A DNA stretch of 56,111 nt from assembly GCA_910586865.1 (NCBI GenBank), contig CAJUIY010000007.1, positions 1 through 56,111 of the forward strand, given 5' to 3'. Every line of letters starts with the position of its first letter. The stretch's first letter is position 1. The DNA comes from an uncultured Bacilli bacterium (GTDB lineage Bacteria > Bacillota_I > Bacilli_A > RF39 > UBA660). The notes beneath the pieces are model-generated. The model was not told the origin of the DNA and made no database searches. It was given only the letters and a program-made list of their open reading frames with translations. Both the position numbers and the translations under genes were made by a program. Positions 30,482 through 39,966 of the stretch are shown here, piece by piece.

Positions 30482-30896
30482 TCTTATCCTCCTTCTTTTT
30501 TTCTAAAACAAAGGTATAAGCATTCTTACACTTTTGTTCTATTACCATATTTAAACTAACTTCCTTATGAGCTTCCAAAGGAGGTATATCATAACTATTT
30601 CTGCATAATACATCTCCCTTATTACTTAAGAATACCACATCCACCATTTCACCCATAAAAGTTATATCGGTAGTATTTAATATATTAGCAATAAGATGAT
30701 TTTTCGTCTTCTGTATATTTGTAATTTTTAAAGTACCATATCTCTTTTCAGAGGTAAAACTAGTTTCATATTGTTTCTTTTCTTCTAGTATCCTATTATT
30801 TCTTAAATAAATGCCATAGAAGGCAAAAAGAACAACTAGAAGTATCAAACTGATGAAAGCAAACTTTTTATTAATCCTCTTCTCCAAATACTTCAC
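30471..30896 (-). CDS. Membrane-anchored protein with FxLYD-like domain
   Basis: A 141-aa protein with an N-terminal membrane helix (FAFISLILLVVLFAFYGIYL) and an extracytoplasmic beta domain (KITNIQKTKNHLIANILNTTDITF, VVFLSNKGDVL, IPPLEAHKEVSLNMVIEQ). The pattern resembles FxLYD-type immunoglobulin-like domains found in surface proteins of Firmicutes. Two Cys residues (CRNSYD and KCKNAY) could form a disulfide, which would fit the CxxC thioredoxin-like protein encoded next. Function unknown. Confidence 0.6.
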   Translation of the reverse strand: MKYLEKRINKKFAFISLILLVVLFAFYGIYLRNNRILEEKKQYETSFTSEKRYGTLKITNIQKTKNHLIANILNTTDITFMGEMVDVVFLSNKGDVLCRNSYDIPPLEAHKEVSLNMVIEQKCKNAYTFVLEKKKEDKNGQ

Positions 30897-30944
30897 CTAC
30901 CTTAACTTATTCTATCACAAGAATGAGAAAAAATAAATATCTTA

Positions 30945-31823
30945 CTATTTGTTTTTTTCTAAAAATGACAACACTCTTTGATAGGTAATCATAAAGTCTT
31001 CAAAATTCGTTTCAAACCATTCAACATCCATTTGATGCTTAAAAAAGGTGTATTGTCTTTTGGCATAATTTCTGGTATCTTTCTTTACTTGTTCTAATAC
31101 TTCTTCTAGGGGTTGATTTTCAAATAAATATCCTTTAAACTCTTTATAACTAATGGCCGTATTTAATACCCTCGATTTTTCATAGTAAGGTTTCAATTTT
31201 TCAATTTCTTCTAATAAACCATCTCTCATCATTTGGTCTACTCTTTGATGAATCCGTTCATAAAGAGTTTCTCTTTCTGTTTTGAGACCAATAATCCGAA
31301 TTGGATATAATGCTTCATCCTTTTTATTCGGTATCACTGGATTGTTTTCTAACCGATTTAGTGTTCTCACTAATCTCTTTCTATTATTGACATGAATCTC
31401 TATCGTAGAATTAATCTTTCTTATCTTTTCCTGTATTTCTTCGTTTGTTAACTCTTCATAAGATTTTTTTATTTTTTCTTCCTGAAATTCATAATGATAT
31501 AAAGCTGCTTTTATATAAAGTCCAGTTCCACCAACGATAATAATTCTCTTTCCCCTTTTATGGATATCTTCTATTAATTTTCTAACGTCTTTTTGATAAT
31601 CATAAACAGTATATTCTTCTTCCGGTTTTTTTATATCGATTAAATGATGGGGAATATTTTCTCTTTCTTCTATCGTTGGTTTAGCACTTCCAATGTCAAG
31701 ACCCTTATAAATACTAACAGAATCGCCATTGATGATTTCTGCATCTAACGTTTTGGCAAGCATAATACTTAATTTTGTTTTTCCAATTCCCGTTGGTCCG
31801 ACAATTACAATAATTTCTTTCAT
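30945..31823 (-). CDS. miaA: tRNA dimethylallyltransferase
   Basis: The 292-aa enzyme adds an isopentenyl group to A37 of tRNAs reading UNN codons. The P-loop is GPTGIGKTKLS at residues 9-19, and DSVSIYKGLDIGSAKPT and IPHHLIDI match the catalytic and substrate region. The conserved KRQYTFFKHQ near the C-terminus is also present. It follows mutL with a 3-nt gap, a frequent pairing in bacteria. Length is normal. Confidence 0.95.
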   Translation of the reverse strand: MKEIIVIVGPTGIGKTKLSIMLAKTLDAEIINGDSVSIYKGLDIGSAKPTIEERENIPHHLIDIKKPEEEYTVYDYQKDVRKLIEDIHKRGKRIIIVGGTGLYIKAALYHYEFQEEKIKKSYEELTNEEIQEKIRKINSTIEIHVNNRKRLVRTLNRLENNPVIPNKKDEALYPIRIIGLKTERETLYERIHQRVDQMMRDGLLEEIEKLKPYYEKSRVLNTAISYKEFKGYLFENQPLEEVLEQVKKDTRNYAKRQYTFFKHQMDVEWFETNFEDFMITYQRVLSFLEKNK

Positions 31824-31826
31824 GAG

Positions 31827-33611
31827 CTAATCAATACTCCTTTTAAATAATTTTTCCAAATCATATTTCGTATAAGTAATAATCGTTGGTCTTCCATGAG
31901 GACAAGTAAATGGATTTTCACACTTTCTTAATTCATTAAGTAGAAACTTTTGATCATCATAAGAAATATAATCATTTGCTTTAATGGACATCCTGCAAGC
32001 CATCGTAGAGGCCATTTTATAGACAAACAAATCCAAATCAAAAGATTCTTTTTCTATGATAATATCGATTACTTTTCGAACACATTCTTCTGCATTTTGA
32101 TAATCCCCGATATAACTTGGATGACTTCTCACTACAATCGTATTTAGTCCAAATTCTTCCGTCAAAAATCCATACTCTTTTAAAAGATTAAAATGTTTCT
32201 TTATGATTAAAAATTCATTCGGAGCTAATTCTATCTTAATCGGAACTAACAAATCAATAATTGTCACTTTTTCTTTTAAAGCTTTTAGTACTTTTTCATA
32301 GTTAATACGCTCTGCTGCTGCATGCTGATCAATGATATACATTCCATCTTCATTTTCAGCAATAATATAAGTAAGGTAAACAATTCCTTTCGGTGTCATT
32401 TCTTTGATACGATAGGTAGGTTCTTCCACCAAATCACGAATGGATTCCTCTTCTTTACTTTCTTCTAAATTTTCTTTATTATAATTTACTTTTTCTTCCC
32501 GAACCGTAAAATCGAGTTCCATCTCTTCATATTCTACTTTGTCTACTTTTTTTTCTTCTTGATTTCTAATCTGCGTATATACTTCCGAAACGGCAGTATT
32601 ATCTCTTACTGAAATCGTAGGAATTAAGGTAATCTGTTTTAATCTTTCTAGAATCAAAGAATTTAATAATTCTTTTAAGGTATCCATTTTTGAAAATTTA
32701 ATATCCATTTTAGTAGGATGAATATTAATATCGATAAGAATAGGATCTACATCCATATTCAAGACAACAATAGGAAATTTATCTTTAGGAATATAGGTAT
32801 GATAACAATCTACCATTATCTTATTTAGTTCGTTATTTTTAATAACTCTACCATTTACTAAAGTAGTAATCGAATTACGATTACTCTTCGTCACTTCTGG
32901 ATAAGAAATATAACCACTGATATAATAGTCATCATTTTCACCATTAATAGGAATCATTTTCTTCGTAATATCTGCTCCATAGATTTCATAAATCACTTTT
33001 AATAAGTCCCCAGAACCATCGGTTTTTAATAATACTTTATCATTATTGGTTAACGTAAATTTAATATCTGGATAAGATAAGGCCATTTTATCTACATATT
33101 CTACAATATTCGCAAGTTCCACATAAAGATTTTTTAGATATTTTAAACGTACTGGTGTATTATAGAAAAGATCCGATACGATAATAGTGGTTCCTTCTTG
33201 CAAATCACATCGTTCTACTTCCATGTCTTTGCCACCAAATAACTTTAGTAATGTTCCCTCTTTTCCATCCGATGTTTTTAGAACAACATTTGAAACAGAG
33301 GCAATCGATGGTAACGCTTCTCCTCTAAAACCTAACGATTCAATATAAAACAAATCATCTAAATTCTTTAACTTAGAAGTCGCATGTCTTAAAAAAGCCA
33401 TTTTCGCATCTTCTAAGTCCATTCCTATTCCGTTATCACTAACGATAATTTCTTTTACACCAGAATCAATTAGTTTAATTTCTATCTCACTACTTTTGGC
33501 ATCAATGGCATTTTCTACTAATTCCTTTACCACATTCATCGTTTTTTCAACGACTTCTCCTGCGGCTATCTTATTAGCTAAAACATCATCCATTACTTTT
33601 ATATTTGACAT
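31827..33611 (-). CDS. mutL: DNA mismatch repair protein MutL
   Basis: The 594-aa protein has the GHKL ATPase domain (NKIAAGEVVEKTMNVVKELVENAIDA, DNGIGM, GFRGEALPSIASV) and a C-terminal endonuclease domain. All three endonuclease motifs are visible: DQHAAAERINYE, ACRMSIKAND and CPHGRPT, so it should nick DNA as in other Firmicutes. The linker is Glu/Lys-rich. mutS is not in the window. It sits between the prepilin gene and miaA. Confidence 0.95.
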   Translation of the reverse strand: MSNIKVMDDVLANKIAAGEVVEKTMNVVKELVENAIDAKSSEIEIKLIDSGVKEIIVSDNGIGMDLEDAKMAFLRHATSKLKNLDDLFYIESLGFRGEALPSIASVSNVVLKTSDGKEGTLLKLFGGKDMEVERCDLQEGTTIIVSDLFYNTPVRLKYLKNLYVELANIVEYVDKMALSYPDIKFTLTNNDKVLLKTDGSGDLLKVIYEIYGADITKKMIPINGENDDYYISGYISYPEVTKSNRNSITTLVNGRVIKNNELNKIMVDCYHTYIPKDKFPIVVLNMDVDPILIDINIHPTKMDIKFSKMDTLKELLNSLILERLKQITLIPTISVRDNTAVSEVYTQIRNQEEKKVDKVEYEEMELDFTVREEKVNYNKENLEESKEEESIRDLVEEPTYRIKEMTPKGIVYLTYIIAENEDGMYIIDQHAAAERINYEKVLKALKEKVTIIDLLVPIKIELAPNEFLIIKKHFNLLKEYGFLTEEFGLNTIVVRSHPSYIGDYQNAEECVRKVIDIIIEKESFDLDLFVYKMASTMACRMSIKANDYISYDDQKFLLNELRKCENPFTCPHGRPTIITYTKYDLEKLFKRSID

Positions 33612-33618
33612 ATACTAC

Positions 33619-34053
33619 CTACTTCTTTTGACTTTTCGCATCTGGCCATACATAATCTTTCTTAATATTATCTAGTCCTTCGCATCTTAAAACCACCGTA
33701 TACTTGTAGTCATTATATTCTAAAGAATCACTTGAGACACCTGCATCAGTTACGGTTACCGTTCCATTGCAATCATGTTTTGACTGAATTGGATTTTTTA
33801 AGCCATCCAAATAACCATCTCTTATTAATTCATCCGTAGAAATCGTTCCTGGTACATTACAAGTCCCTTCAATAATACAGTTTTCTGCTGCTTCATAAAT
33901 ACTTTGCGACATCGTTTTGTAAGATTTTTGTCTAGAATGTGCGATATATTTCGAAGTAGCGGCTATTCCAACCGTACCTAATATACCAAGTACCGCAATC
34001 GCTCCTAACATTTCAATCAACGTAAGCCCTTTTGTATTTATTCTTTTTTTCAT
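33619..34053 (-). CDS. Type IV prepilin-like protein (ComGC/pseudopilin type)
   Basis: The 144-aa protein has the prepilin signature: a short basic leader MKKRINTKG, cleavage after that glycine, then LTLIEMLGAIAVLGILGTVGIAA with the +5 glutamate. The soluble part has four Cys (CIIEGTC, HDC, RCEG) that may pair. Such pseudopilins form competence pili or other fibres, and require a prepilin peptidase not encoded here. Its place between uvrC and mutL is unusual, since pilins normally sit with assembly genes. The start at 34053 has GAAGGTG upstream. Confidence 0.8.
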   Translation of the reverse strand: MKKRINTKGLTLIEMLGAIAVLGILGTVGIAATSKYIAHSRQKSYKTMSQSIYEAAENCIIEGTCNVPGTISTDELIRDGYLDGLKNPIQSKHDCNGTVTVTDAGVSSDSLEYNDYKYTVVLRCEGLDNIKKDYVWPDAKSQKK

Positions 34054-34076
34054 ATCTATCACCTTCTATTATTATA

Positions 34077-35837
34077 CTACAATTCTTGCAAATAAGAAAA
34101 CAACTTTTTTGCAATATCTTTTTTTACCACCTGCTCTAATTCTTCTAGTGTCGCCATTTTCATCTTTTTTAAGGACCCAAACTTTTTTAATAATTCTTTC
34201 TTGGTAACTTCTCCTACACCTGGTACCGCATCCAAAACAGAAGATAATGCTCCTTTTGCTTTCATATTCCTATGATAAGTAATGGCATAACGATGTACCT
34301 CATCCTGAATTCTTGTTAAGAAAAGAAACAAATTACTATCTTTATTAACCTCTAAAATTTCAAAATTTTCATTCATAATTTGATTCGTTCTATGTTTGTC
34401 ATCTTTTACTAAGCCGATAATTGGTATTTTCATATGAAGCGATTCTAACACTTCTTTACAAACAGCGATTTGTGTTTTTCCTCCATCCATCACAATTAAG
34501 TCTGGTCTTTCTAAATTTTCCATGAATACTTTATAATATCTTCTATATAATACTTCTCTCATTGCCGATAAGTCATCTAAAACATCGGTAGAAATTTTAA
34601 ATTTACGGTATTCATTCTTTAAAGGAAGAAAGTCTTCATAAACTACCATTCCTCCTACATAAAAGGTACCAAATAAATGAGAGTTATCAAAGGATTCCAT
34701 ACGAGAGGCTTTTTCAATATGTAGTAGATTTTTCAACTCTTCGATTGCATCCAGTCTTAGCTGATCATTATGATGTAACATTTCTTCTTCTGCTTCTAGT
34801 TTTTCTTTCGCATTTTCACGAGCTAGTTTTAATAAAGAAGACAACTTTCCTCTTTTTGGTGTTGTTACTTTAATATTTAAGTAAGAAGATAATAATTCTC
34901 TATTCATTTCTTCACACACTAACAATTGTTTTGGAAGAATTCCATTTTTATCATAAAACTTAATAATATATTCTAGGGAATCTTCTTCCTCTTCTAAAGA
35001 AGAAATAATCTCTTCATGCCTTCCTACTAAGAGTCCATTTCTTACAAAAAAGATTTGAACCGATAGGTAGTTTTTATCTTTATAATAATTAAATAAATCA
35101 AAGTTGTAATTATCATTTAAATCTATTTTTTGTTTATTTAGAGTAATATGAATATCTTCTAGCATCTCTTTTAACTCTTTGGCTCTTTCAAAGTTTAATT
35201 TTTCCGAAGCAAGATTCATCTCTTCTATTATTTTCTTCTCCACCTCTTTCGAATCTCCCTTTAAAAAACTAGTTACTTCTTTTACCATTTTGCTTACTTG
35301 TTCTTCACTGACTTTTTTCTTACAATAGCCATAACACTGATTAATATGATAATACAAACATAAATCTTTTTTTAACGTATCACACTTTCTTAAAGGATAT
35401 AATCGGTTTAACATATCTACGGTACGTCTAGCCGCATAAACATTTGGATAAGGTCCATATAAGTAGTTTTTATTTTTCCTTCTTTTGACATTTCTTACTA
35501 CTTTTAAAATGGGATACTTTTCTTTGGTTAATTCAATATAAGGATACGTTTTGTCATCTCTTAACAAGATATTATATTTCGGATCATATTTCTTAATTAA
35601 CGTAATTTCTAAGATTAAAGATTCTAATTCTGAGGAAGTAACAATATACTCAAAATCATCGATATCTTCTACTAACATTTTGGTTTTACCTGTTACCGTT
35701 CTCGTGAAATAACTTCGCAATCTTCGTTGTAAGTTTTTCGCTTTTCCAACATAAATAATGACCCCATCTTTATTTTTCATTTGATAGCTACCTGGCTTTG
35801 TTGGAACAAGTGCTAATTTTTCTTTAAAGTTTTTCAT
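34077..35837 (-). CDS. uvrC: UvrABC excinuclease subunit C
   Basis: The 586-aa protein has the GIY-YIG nuclease domain at the N-terminus (KPGSYQMKNKDGVIIYVGKAK), a UVR motif in the middle (KLNFERAKELKEML), the RNase H-like C-terminal nuclease (ESFDNSHLFGTFYVGGMVVYE) and the final helix-hairpin-helix pair (VPGVGEVTKKELLKKFG). It cuts both sides of a lesion in nucleotide excision repair. It appears to be the first gene of the leftward repair unit uvrC - prepilin - mutL - miaA. Confidence 0.95.
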   Translation of the reverse strand: MKNFKEKLALVPTKPGSYQMKNKDGVIIYVGKAKNLQRRLRSYFTRTVTGKTKMLVEDIDDFEYIVTSSELESLILEITLIKKYDPKYNILLRDDKTYPYIELTKEKYPILKVVRNVKRRKNKNYLYGPYPNVYAARRTVDMLNRLYPLRKCDTLKKDLCLYYHINQCYGYCKKKVSEEQVSKMVKEVTSFLKGDSKEVEKKIIEEMNLASEKLNFERAKELKEMLEDIHITLNKQKIDLNDNYNFDLFNYYKDKNYLSVQIFFVRNGLLVGRHEEIISSLEEEEDSLEYIIKFYDKNGILPKQLLVCEEMNRELLSSYLNIKVTTPKRGKLSSLLKLARENAKEKLEAEEEMLHHNDQLRLDAIEELKNLLHIEKASRMESFDNSHLFGTFYVGGMVVYEDFLPLKNEYRKFKISTDVLDDLSAMREVLYRRYYKVFMENLERPDLIVMDGGKTQIAVCKEVLESLHMKIPIIGLVKDDKHRTNQIMNENFEILEVNKDSNLFLFLTRIQDEVHRYAITYHRNMKAKGALSSVLDAVPGVGEVTKKELLKKFGSLKKMKMATLEELEQVVKKDIAKKLFSYLQEL

Positions 35838-35900
35838 GCTATCACCAATTCTATTATACCTTATTTTAATAGAAATAGAAAAAGAATTCTTTTGAACTCT

Positions 35901-36185
35901 TTATTTTCGCCTTGATTTTTGGAATGTTTTAGACCCTTTAAGAGCAGTATCGAAACAACTATTTCCAATCTCATTTGCTCTTTCTCTATTATTTTGCACG
36001 ATTATGCTATGATTTTCTTTTTCTCTTAGGTCATTCATATTTTGATATACCTCACATAGTTTATCACTATAATAATCCGATTGATCTATCACTACTGGTA
36101 AAGTTCCAGCTTTTAATTCTTCTCCAAACATTTTTGCACGTTCTTTTATTTCTTCTTCCGTTATATCAGTCAGATTTAATATCAT
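35901..36185 (-). CDS. Hypothetical protein, 94 aa
   Basis: A charged, helical 94-aa protein starting MILNLTDITEEEIKERAKMFG. The C-terminal part (NNRERANEIGNSCFDTALKG) may fold as a short helical pair. There is no membrane segment. The gene starts 10 nt after the yneF stop and is followed by uvrC. No family is recognised. Confidence 0.6.
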   Translation of the reverse strand: MILNLTDITEEEIKERAKMFGEELKAGTLPVVIDQSDYYSDKLCEVYQNMNDLREKENHSIIVQNNRERANEIGNSCFDTALKGSKTFQKSRRK

Positions 36186-36195
36186 AATACCTCTC

Positions 36196-36405
36196 CTACA
36201 TATACTTATTCATGTTTTTCATCATTTGATTAATTTGCTTTTGATTTGGTTTTCTACCCATCTGCATCATTAATGCTTTAATCATTTCTTCATTAATAGG
36301 AGGATTTTTCTTTAGATATTTTTTCATCATAAATCTAGCAACAAAAACACCAATCACTAAACCGATTACCAGTCCTAGCAATACCATTAATAAATCATGT
36401 ACCAT
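36196..36405 (-). CDS. yneF: UPF0154 membrane protein YneF
   Basis: The 69-aa protein has one N-terminal membrane helix (LLMVLLGLVIGLVIGVFVARFMM) followed by KKYLKKNPPINEEMIKALMMQMGRKPNQ, a signature of the UPF0154 family. Its role is unknown. In Bacillus subtilis yneF also follows yneE (sirA) and tkt, so the order here supports all three calls. Confidence 0.88.
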   Translation of the reverse strand: MVHDLLMVLLGLVIGLVIGVFVARFMMKKYLKKNPPINEEMIKALMMQMGRKPNQKQINQMMKNMNKYM

Positions 36406-36447
36406 CTTATCACGCTCCTATCTAGTATTTTACTAAAAGATACCATT

Positions 36448-36873
36448 TTAAACAAGTGTTTTTGGAGAATCTAAGAAAAAAAAGTCCATATTCTCAAAAC
36501 AACAAGCAAAATAGTTCCCATCAAACTCACGAAGGTAATCAAAAAAGGAAGAAAAGGAAGACTCTACTTCTAGTTTCATATAGGAATGTTTCACCATTAA
36601 TCTACTAATCTCTTCCTTATATAAGTTATTGATAAAATGGGTATTTCCTCTTTTACTATAAGGCATATACTGATGGAGTTTAATATATAGTTCTCTATCA
36701 ATTTTCTCCTTATCAATTGAAGTAGTTAACTGTTTAAAAATATTTTTTCCATAAAGAATATCTTCTGCATTCAAATAATAAATTTGTCGTAACATTTCAT
36801 ATAAAGCCAAGGGGGAATCCTGATATAAATAATGGAACTCTTCTTTTATTTGAAATATATAAAAAACTCTCAT
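36448..36873 (-). CDS. sirA: SirA-like protein (sporulation inhibitor of replication)
   Basis: The 141-aa product resembles SirA in length and ends: an N-terminus like MRVFYIFQIKEEFHYLY (SirA has YLIKEEF and an adjacent H-Y pair) and a C-terminal strand FACCFENMDFFFLDSP comparable to the SirA end. SirA binds domain I of DnaA and blocks new rounds of replication at the onset of sporulation. Similarity is weak by eye, but the gene order tkt - sirA - yneF is that of B. subtilis. If this host does not sporulate, the protein may regulate DnaA otherwise. Confidence 0.65.
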   Translation of the reverse strand: MRVFYIFQIKEEFHYLYQDSPLALYEMLRQIYYLNAEDILYGKNIFKQLTTSIDKEKIDRELYIKLHQYMPYSKRGNTHFINNLYKEEISRLMVKHSYMKLEVESSFSSFFDYLREFDGNYFACCFENMDFFFLDSPKTLV

Positions 36874-36928
36874 CCTATCACCATCTCTATTTTATAGGAT
36901 AGGAAAAGAGCTTTTTTGTCGAATTTTG

Positions 36929-38920
36929 TTATTTTAATAAATTTTCTATTTTTTCTTCTAAAGAGGCAATATCAAAACCATATTTGGTATAAACATCTTC
37001 CCTTTTTCCACTGCTTCCAAAACTATCTAGTGTAATTAGGTATTTGGGATGGTAAACAATTCGGTTCCAAGACATCGAGCTAGCAGCCTCTATCACTATT
37101 TTTTTAACCCCTACTGGAATCACACTTTCGATATACTCTTCCTCTTGTTCTAATAATCTTTCGATGGATGGCATACTGACTACTCGCACATCAAAACCTT
37201 TTACTTCTAATAAGTTCGCTACTTCAATTGCTTGATGCACTTCTTCTCCGGTTGCGATGAGAATCCCATCTAGTTTTCTTTTGTTTTCTCTTACAACATA
37301 ACCACCCTTTGCTACACCACTAGAACTAGTGGTACTAAGTATTGGTAAGGTTGTCTTCGATAAACTAATGACACTTGGCCCACTTTTCTTTTTTAAAACC
37401 GCTTTATAAGCTCCTATCACTTCATTGGCATCACATGGACGGAACACTTCCAGATTAGGAGTTGCTCGCAAGGACACTAATTGTTCTACTGGTTGATGAG
37501 TTGTTCCATCTTCTCCAATACTAATTGAGTCATGCGTAAATAGATAAGTAACTGGCAAGTCTAGCATCGCAGCCATTCGAATACTTGGTTTTAAATAATC
37601 TGAAAAACTTAAGAACGTAGAACCATAAGAACGATATCCCAATAGACTAATTCCATTTAAGATAGCCCCCATCGCATGTTCTCTTACTCCAAAAAAGATA
37701 TTTTTTCCTTTATAATTATTTGCTGCATAATCTCCTGCTCCTTCTATATAAGTTTTGGTTGGTTCAAAAAGATCGGCACTACCTCCTAAAAAGATATTAG
37801 AATTTTTAACAATGGAATTCAAAACCTTCCCAGAAGTATCACGTAAAGACTCTTTATCATCTTCTGGTTTTTCATAGATAATATGTTTCGAATTCGTTGT
37901 TTTATCTTCGTTCATTAAGAAAGTTAACTCTTCTTTTAACGAATCATCTAAGTGTTCTAACCTTTCATAAAAGTCCTCACATACTCCTAACATTCTAGTA
38001 TGAATTAAATATTGGAAATCTTCCATGGTATCGGACGAAATATTAAAGGGAATATCACGTAACTTTAGTTTTTTCTTAATATTCGATAAATCTTCCTCTT
38101 CTAATACTCCTCCATGAATTTTATTTTTTCCTTCGTATTTCGAATATTTTCCAAGGGTTGTTTTTACTTCAATCAAAGTTGGAGAAAGTAGATTACTCTT
38201 TGCTAGTTCAATCGCATGATTGATTTCTTCTAAATTTTCTCCATCATTTACTCGAATATAATTCCAATTCATCGACTTCATACGCTCTTCTATATTCTCG
38301 GTAAAACAAGCCACATTTTTTGAAGATAGTGAGGTATCATTAGAATCATATAAGACAATTAATTTATTTAATTTTAAAGTACCAGCTAGTGACATTGCTT
38401 CATAGCTAATTCCTTCTTCTAAGTCTCCATCTCCACATAAGACATAAGTATAAAAATCAATCAATTTTTCTGGTTCTTTGTTATAGTTTTCCTCTAGGTG
38501 TTTTTCTCCAATCGCCACTCCTACTGCCGTTGCCAGTCCTTGTCCCAAAGGCCCTGTTGTCATATCGACACCTGGGGTTATTTTATATTCTGGATGCCCT
38601 GGTGTTTTCGAATTAATCTGTCGAAACTTTTTTAAATCATAAAGTTCTAAATCGTAGCCAGCCATATGTAGTGTTGCATATAGTAAACTAGAACCATGCC
38701 CTGCGGACATGACAAATCGATCTCTATTATAAAACTCTGGATTCTCCGGGTTTATTTTTAAAAATCTAGAATATAGACAGTAAATAATGGGAGCCGCACT
38801 TAACACAATACCAGGATGCCCACTTTTTGCTTCCTGAATCATATCGAGAGCTAACCCTCTTATTTGGTTTACTATCTTTTCTTCATTAATCGGATTATCA
38901 TTATTTTTTTCTAATTTCAT
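36929..38920 (-). CDS. tkt: Transketolase
   Basis: The 663-aa enzyme transfers two-carbon units in the pentose phosphate pathway using thiamine diphosphate. Visible motifs are IRGLALDMIQEAKSGHPGIVL at the N-terminus, the TPP motif GDGDLEEGISYEAMSLAG with YDSNDTSL, and FGVREHAMGAILNGISLLG in the pyrimidine-binding domain; THDSISIGEDGTTHQP follows. The C-terminal domain is complete. Length is normal for the family. Confidence 0.95.
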   Translation of the reverse strand: MKLEKNNDNPINEEKIVNQIRGLALDMIQEAKSGHPGIVLSAAPIIYCLYSRFLKINPENPEFYNRDRFVMSAGHGSSLLYATLHMAGYDLELYDLKKFRQINSKTPGHPEYKITPGVDMTTGPLGQGLATAVGVAIGEKHLEENYNKEPEKLIDFYTYVLCGDGDLEEGISYEAMSLAGTLKLNKLIVLYDSNDTSLSSKNVACFTENIEERMKSMNWNYIRVNDGENLEEINHAIELAKSNLLSPTLIEVKTTLGKYSKYEGKNKIHGGVLEEEDLSNIKKKLKLRDIPFNISSDTMEDFQYLIHTRMLGVCEDFYERLEHLDDSLKEELTFLMNEDKTTNSKHIIYEKPEDDKESLRDTSGKVLNSIVKNSNIFLGGSADLFEPTKTYIEGAGDYAANNYKGKNIFFGVREHAMGAILNGISLLGYRSYGSTFLSFSDYLKPSIRMAAMLDLPVTYLFTHDSISIGEDGTTHQPVEQLVSLRATPNLEVFRPCDANEVIGAYKAVLKKKSGPSVISLSKTTLPILSTTSSSGVAKGGYVVRENKRKLDGILIATGEEVHQAIEVANLLEVKGFDVRVVSMPSIERLLEQEEEYIESVIPVGVKKIVIEAASSMSWNRIVYHPKYLITLDSFGSSGKREDVYTKYGFDIASLEEKIENLLK

Positions 38921-39002
38921 AAAACCACGTCCTTGATTTATTTTAACAAATTTGTACTAGAAAGTCTATTAGGCTGACATTATAAAGATATATTATAAAT
39001 TA

Positions 39003-39878
39003 TTAAAATTTTTCACCATCTATACCACTTTTCTTTGGTGCTTTTTCATAAACCTTCCTTGTATCTTCCTTTTTACTGGTAATCAGGTTCTCATATTGCC
39101 TCAACGATTCGTGGTAATCATCTAGAAAGGAAGCACTCAAATATTGATTAGAAATACAGTCTGTAAGTCCAACTTCCATAGTAAAGATTGGTAAACCTAA
39201 ATTATGAGAACTAAACACACTTCTAAAAAAATCAAGATACGAAGTAGAAGGCTTAGAACCTCCAATATATAATACCATTGGTTGGATTTCACTTTCCGCA
39301 AAAACATAATCTGATGTTAAAAGAAAACTTAAGGAATCCTCTGAATATTGAATAAATTTATTATAGTTTTTGGATAAATAGTGCTTTACTACATGAAGTG
39401 CTAAGTAAGGAAAGAGAGTTTCATTTTCTTCTCCAACCGTAGATATCGAAACACCTTTTTGAATCATGTTTTGATGCGTCATTAAAGCTAAACTAATCTT
39501 TCTTTTTTCTTTGGTTTTGTCAAACTCATCAAGATCATTAGAAATTAACAATGTCATCCCCACTTTTTCCTCTTGATACTTTTTTGTTAAAACTAGGCTA
39601 CAAAAAGTATCGTGTACTTTCTTAAACATTTCTAACCATATATCACATTTTTCTATTACTTCTTCTTTGGATAATAATTTCGGAAAAGTAACTTTTTCCA
39701 GCATATCCTCACCAACAATCTCCTCTGCTATTTCTCCTGTTCCAGAAAAACGTAACTTACTACCATCACATTCCACTTTTATTACTTTTGAACCCACATA
39801 CTCCTCTGTTGTTAGGTAAATACCATCTAGCCTATCAAGTACCAAACACTTTCTTCTGTTTATATTTTCAAACCTCAT
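39003..39878 (-). CDS. Hypothetical protein, 291 aa
   Basis: I do not recognise this protein. It is soluble, with a mixed alpha/beta pattern. The N-terminal 75 residues look like a small beta domain (KCLVLDRLDGIYLTTEEYVGS), the middle is helical (IEKCDIWLEMFKKVHDTF), and further strands such as QPMVLYIGGSK and LPIFTMEVGL suggest an enzyme-like fold. The C-terminus is charged and disordered. It stands upstream of tkt, codirectional. Likely a real gene given its length and normal codon use. Confidence 0.65.
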   Translation of the reverse strand: MRFENINRRKCLVLDRLDGIYLTTEEYVGSKVIKVECDGSKLRFSGTGEIAEEIVGEDMLEKVTFPKLLSKEEVIEKCDIWLEMFKKVHDTFCSLVLTKKYQEEKVGMTLLISNDLDEFDKTKEKRKISLALMTHQNMIQKGVSISTVGEENETLFPYLALHVVKHYLSKNYNKFIQYSEDSLSFLLTSDYVFAESEIQPMVLYIGGSKPSTSYLDFFRSVFSSHNLGLPIFTMEVGLTDCISNQYLSASFLDDYHESLRQYENLITSKKEDTRKVYEKAPKKSGIDGEKF

Positions 39879-39966
39879 AATCTCACCACTTCTAAGGGAT
39901 TAGTATAGCATAGATTCTTAATAATTCAATAAAATCTTTTCTCCTTTTCCTTTATTTTAGTATCTA

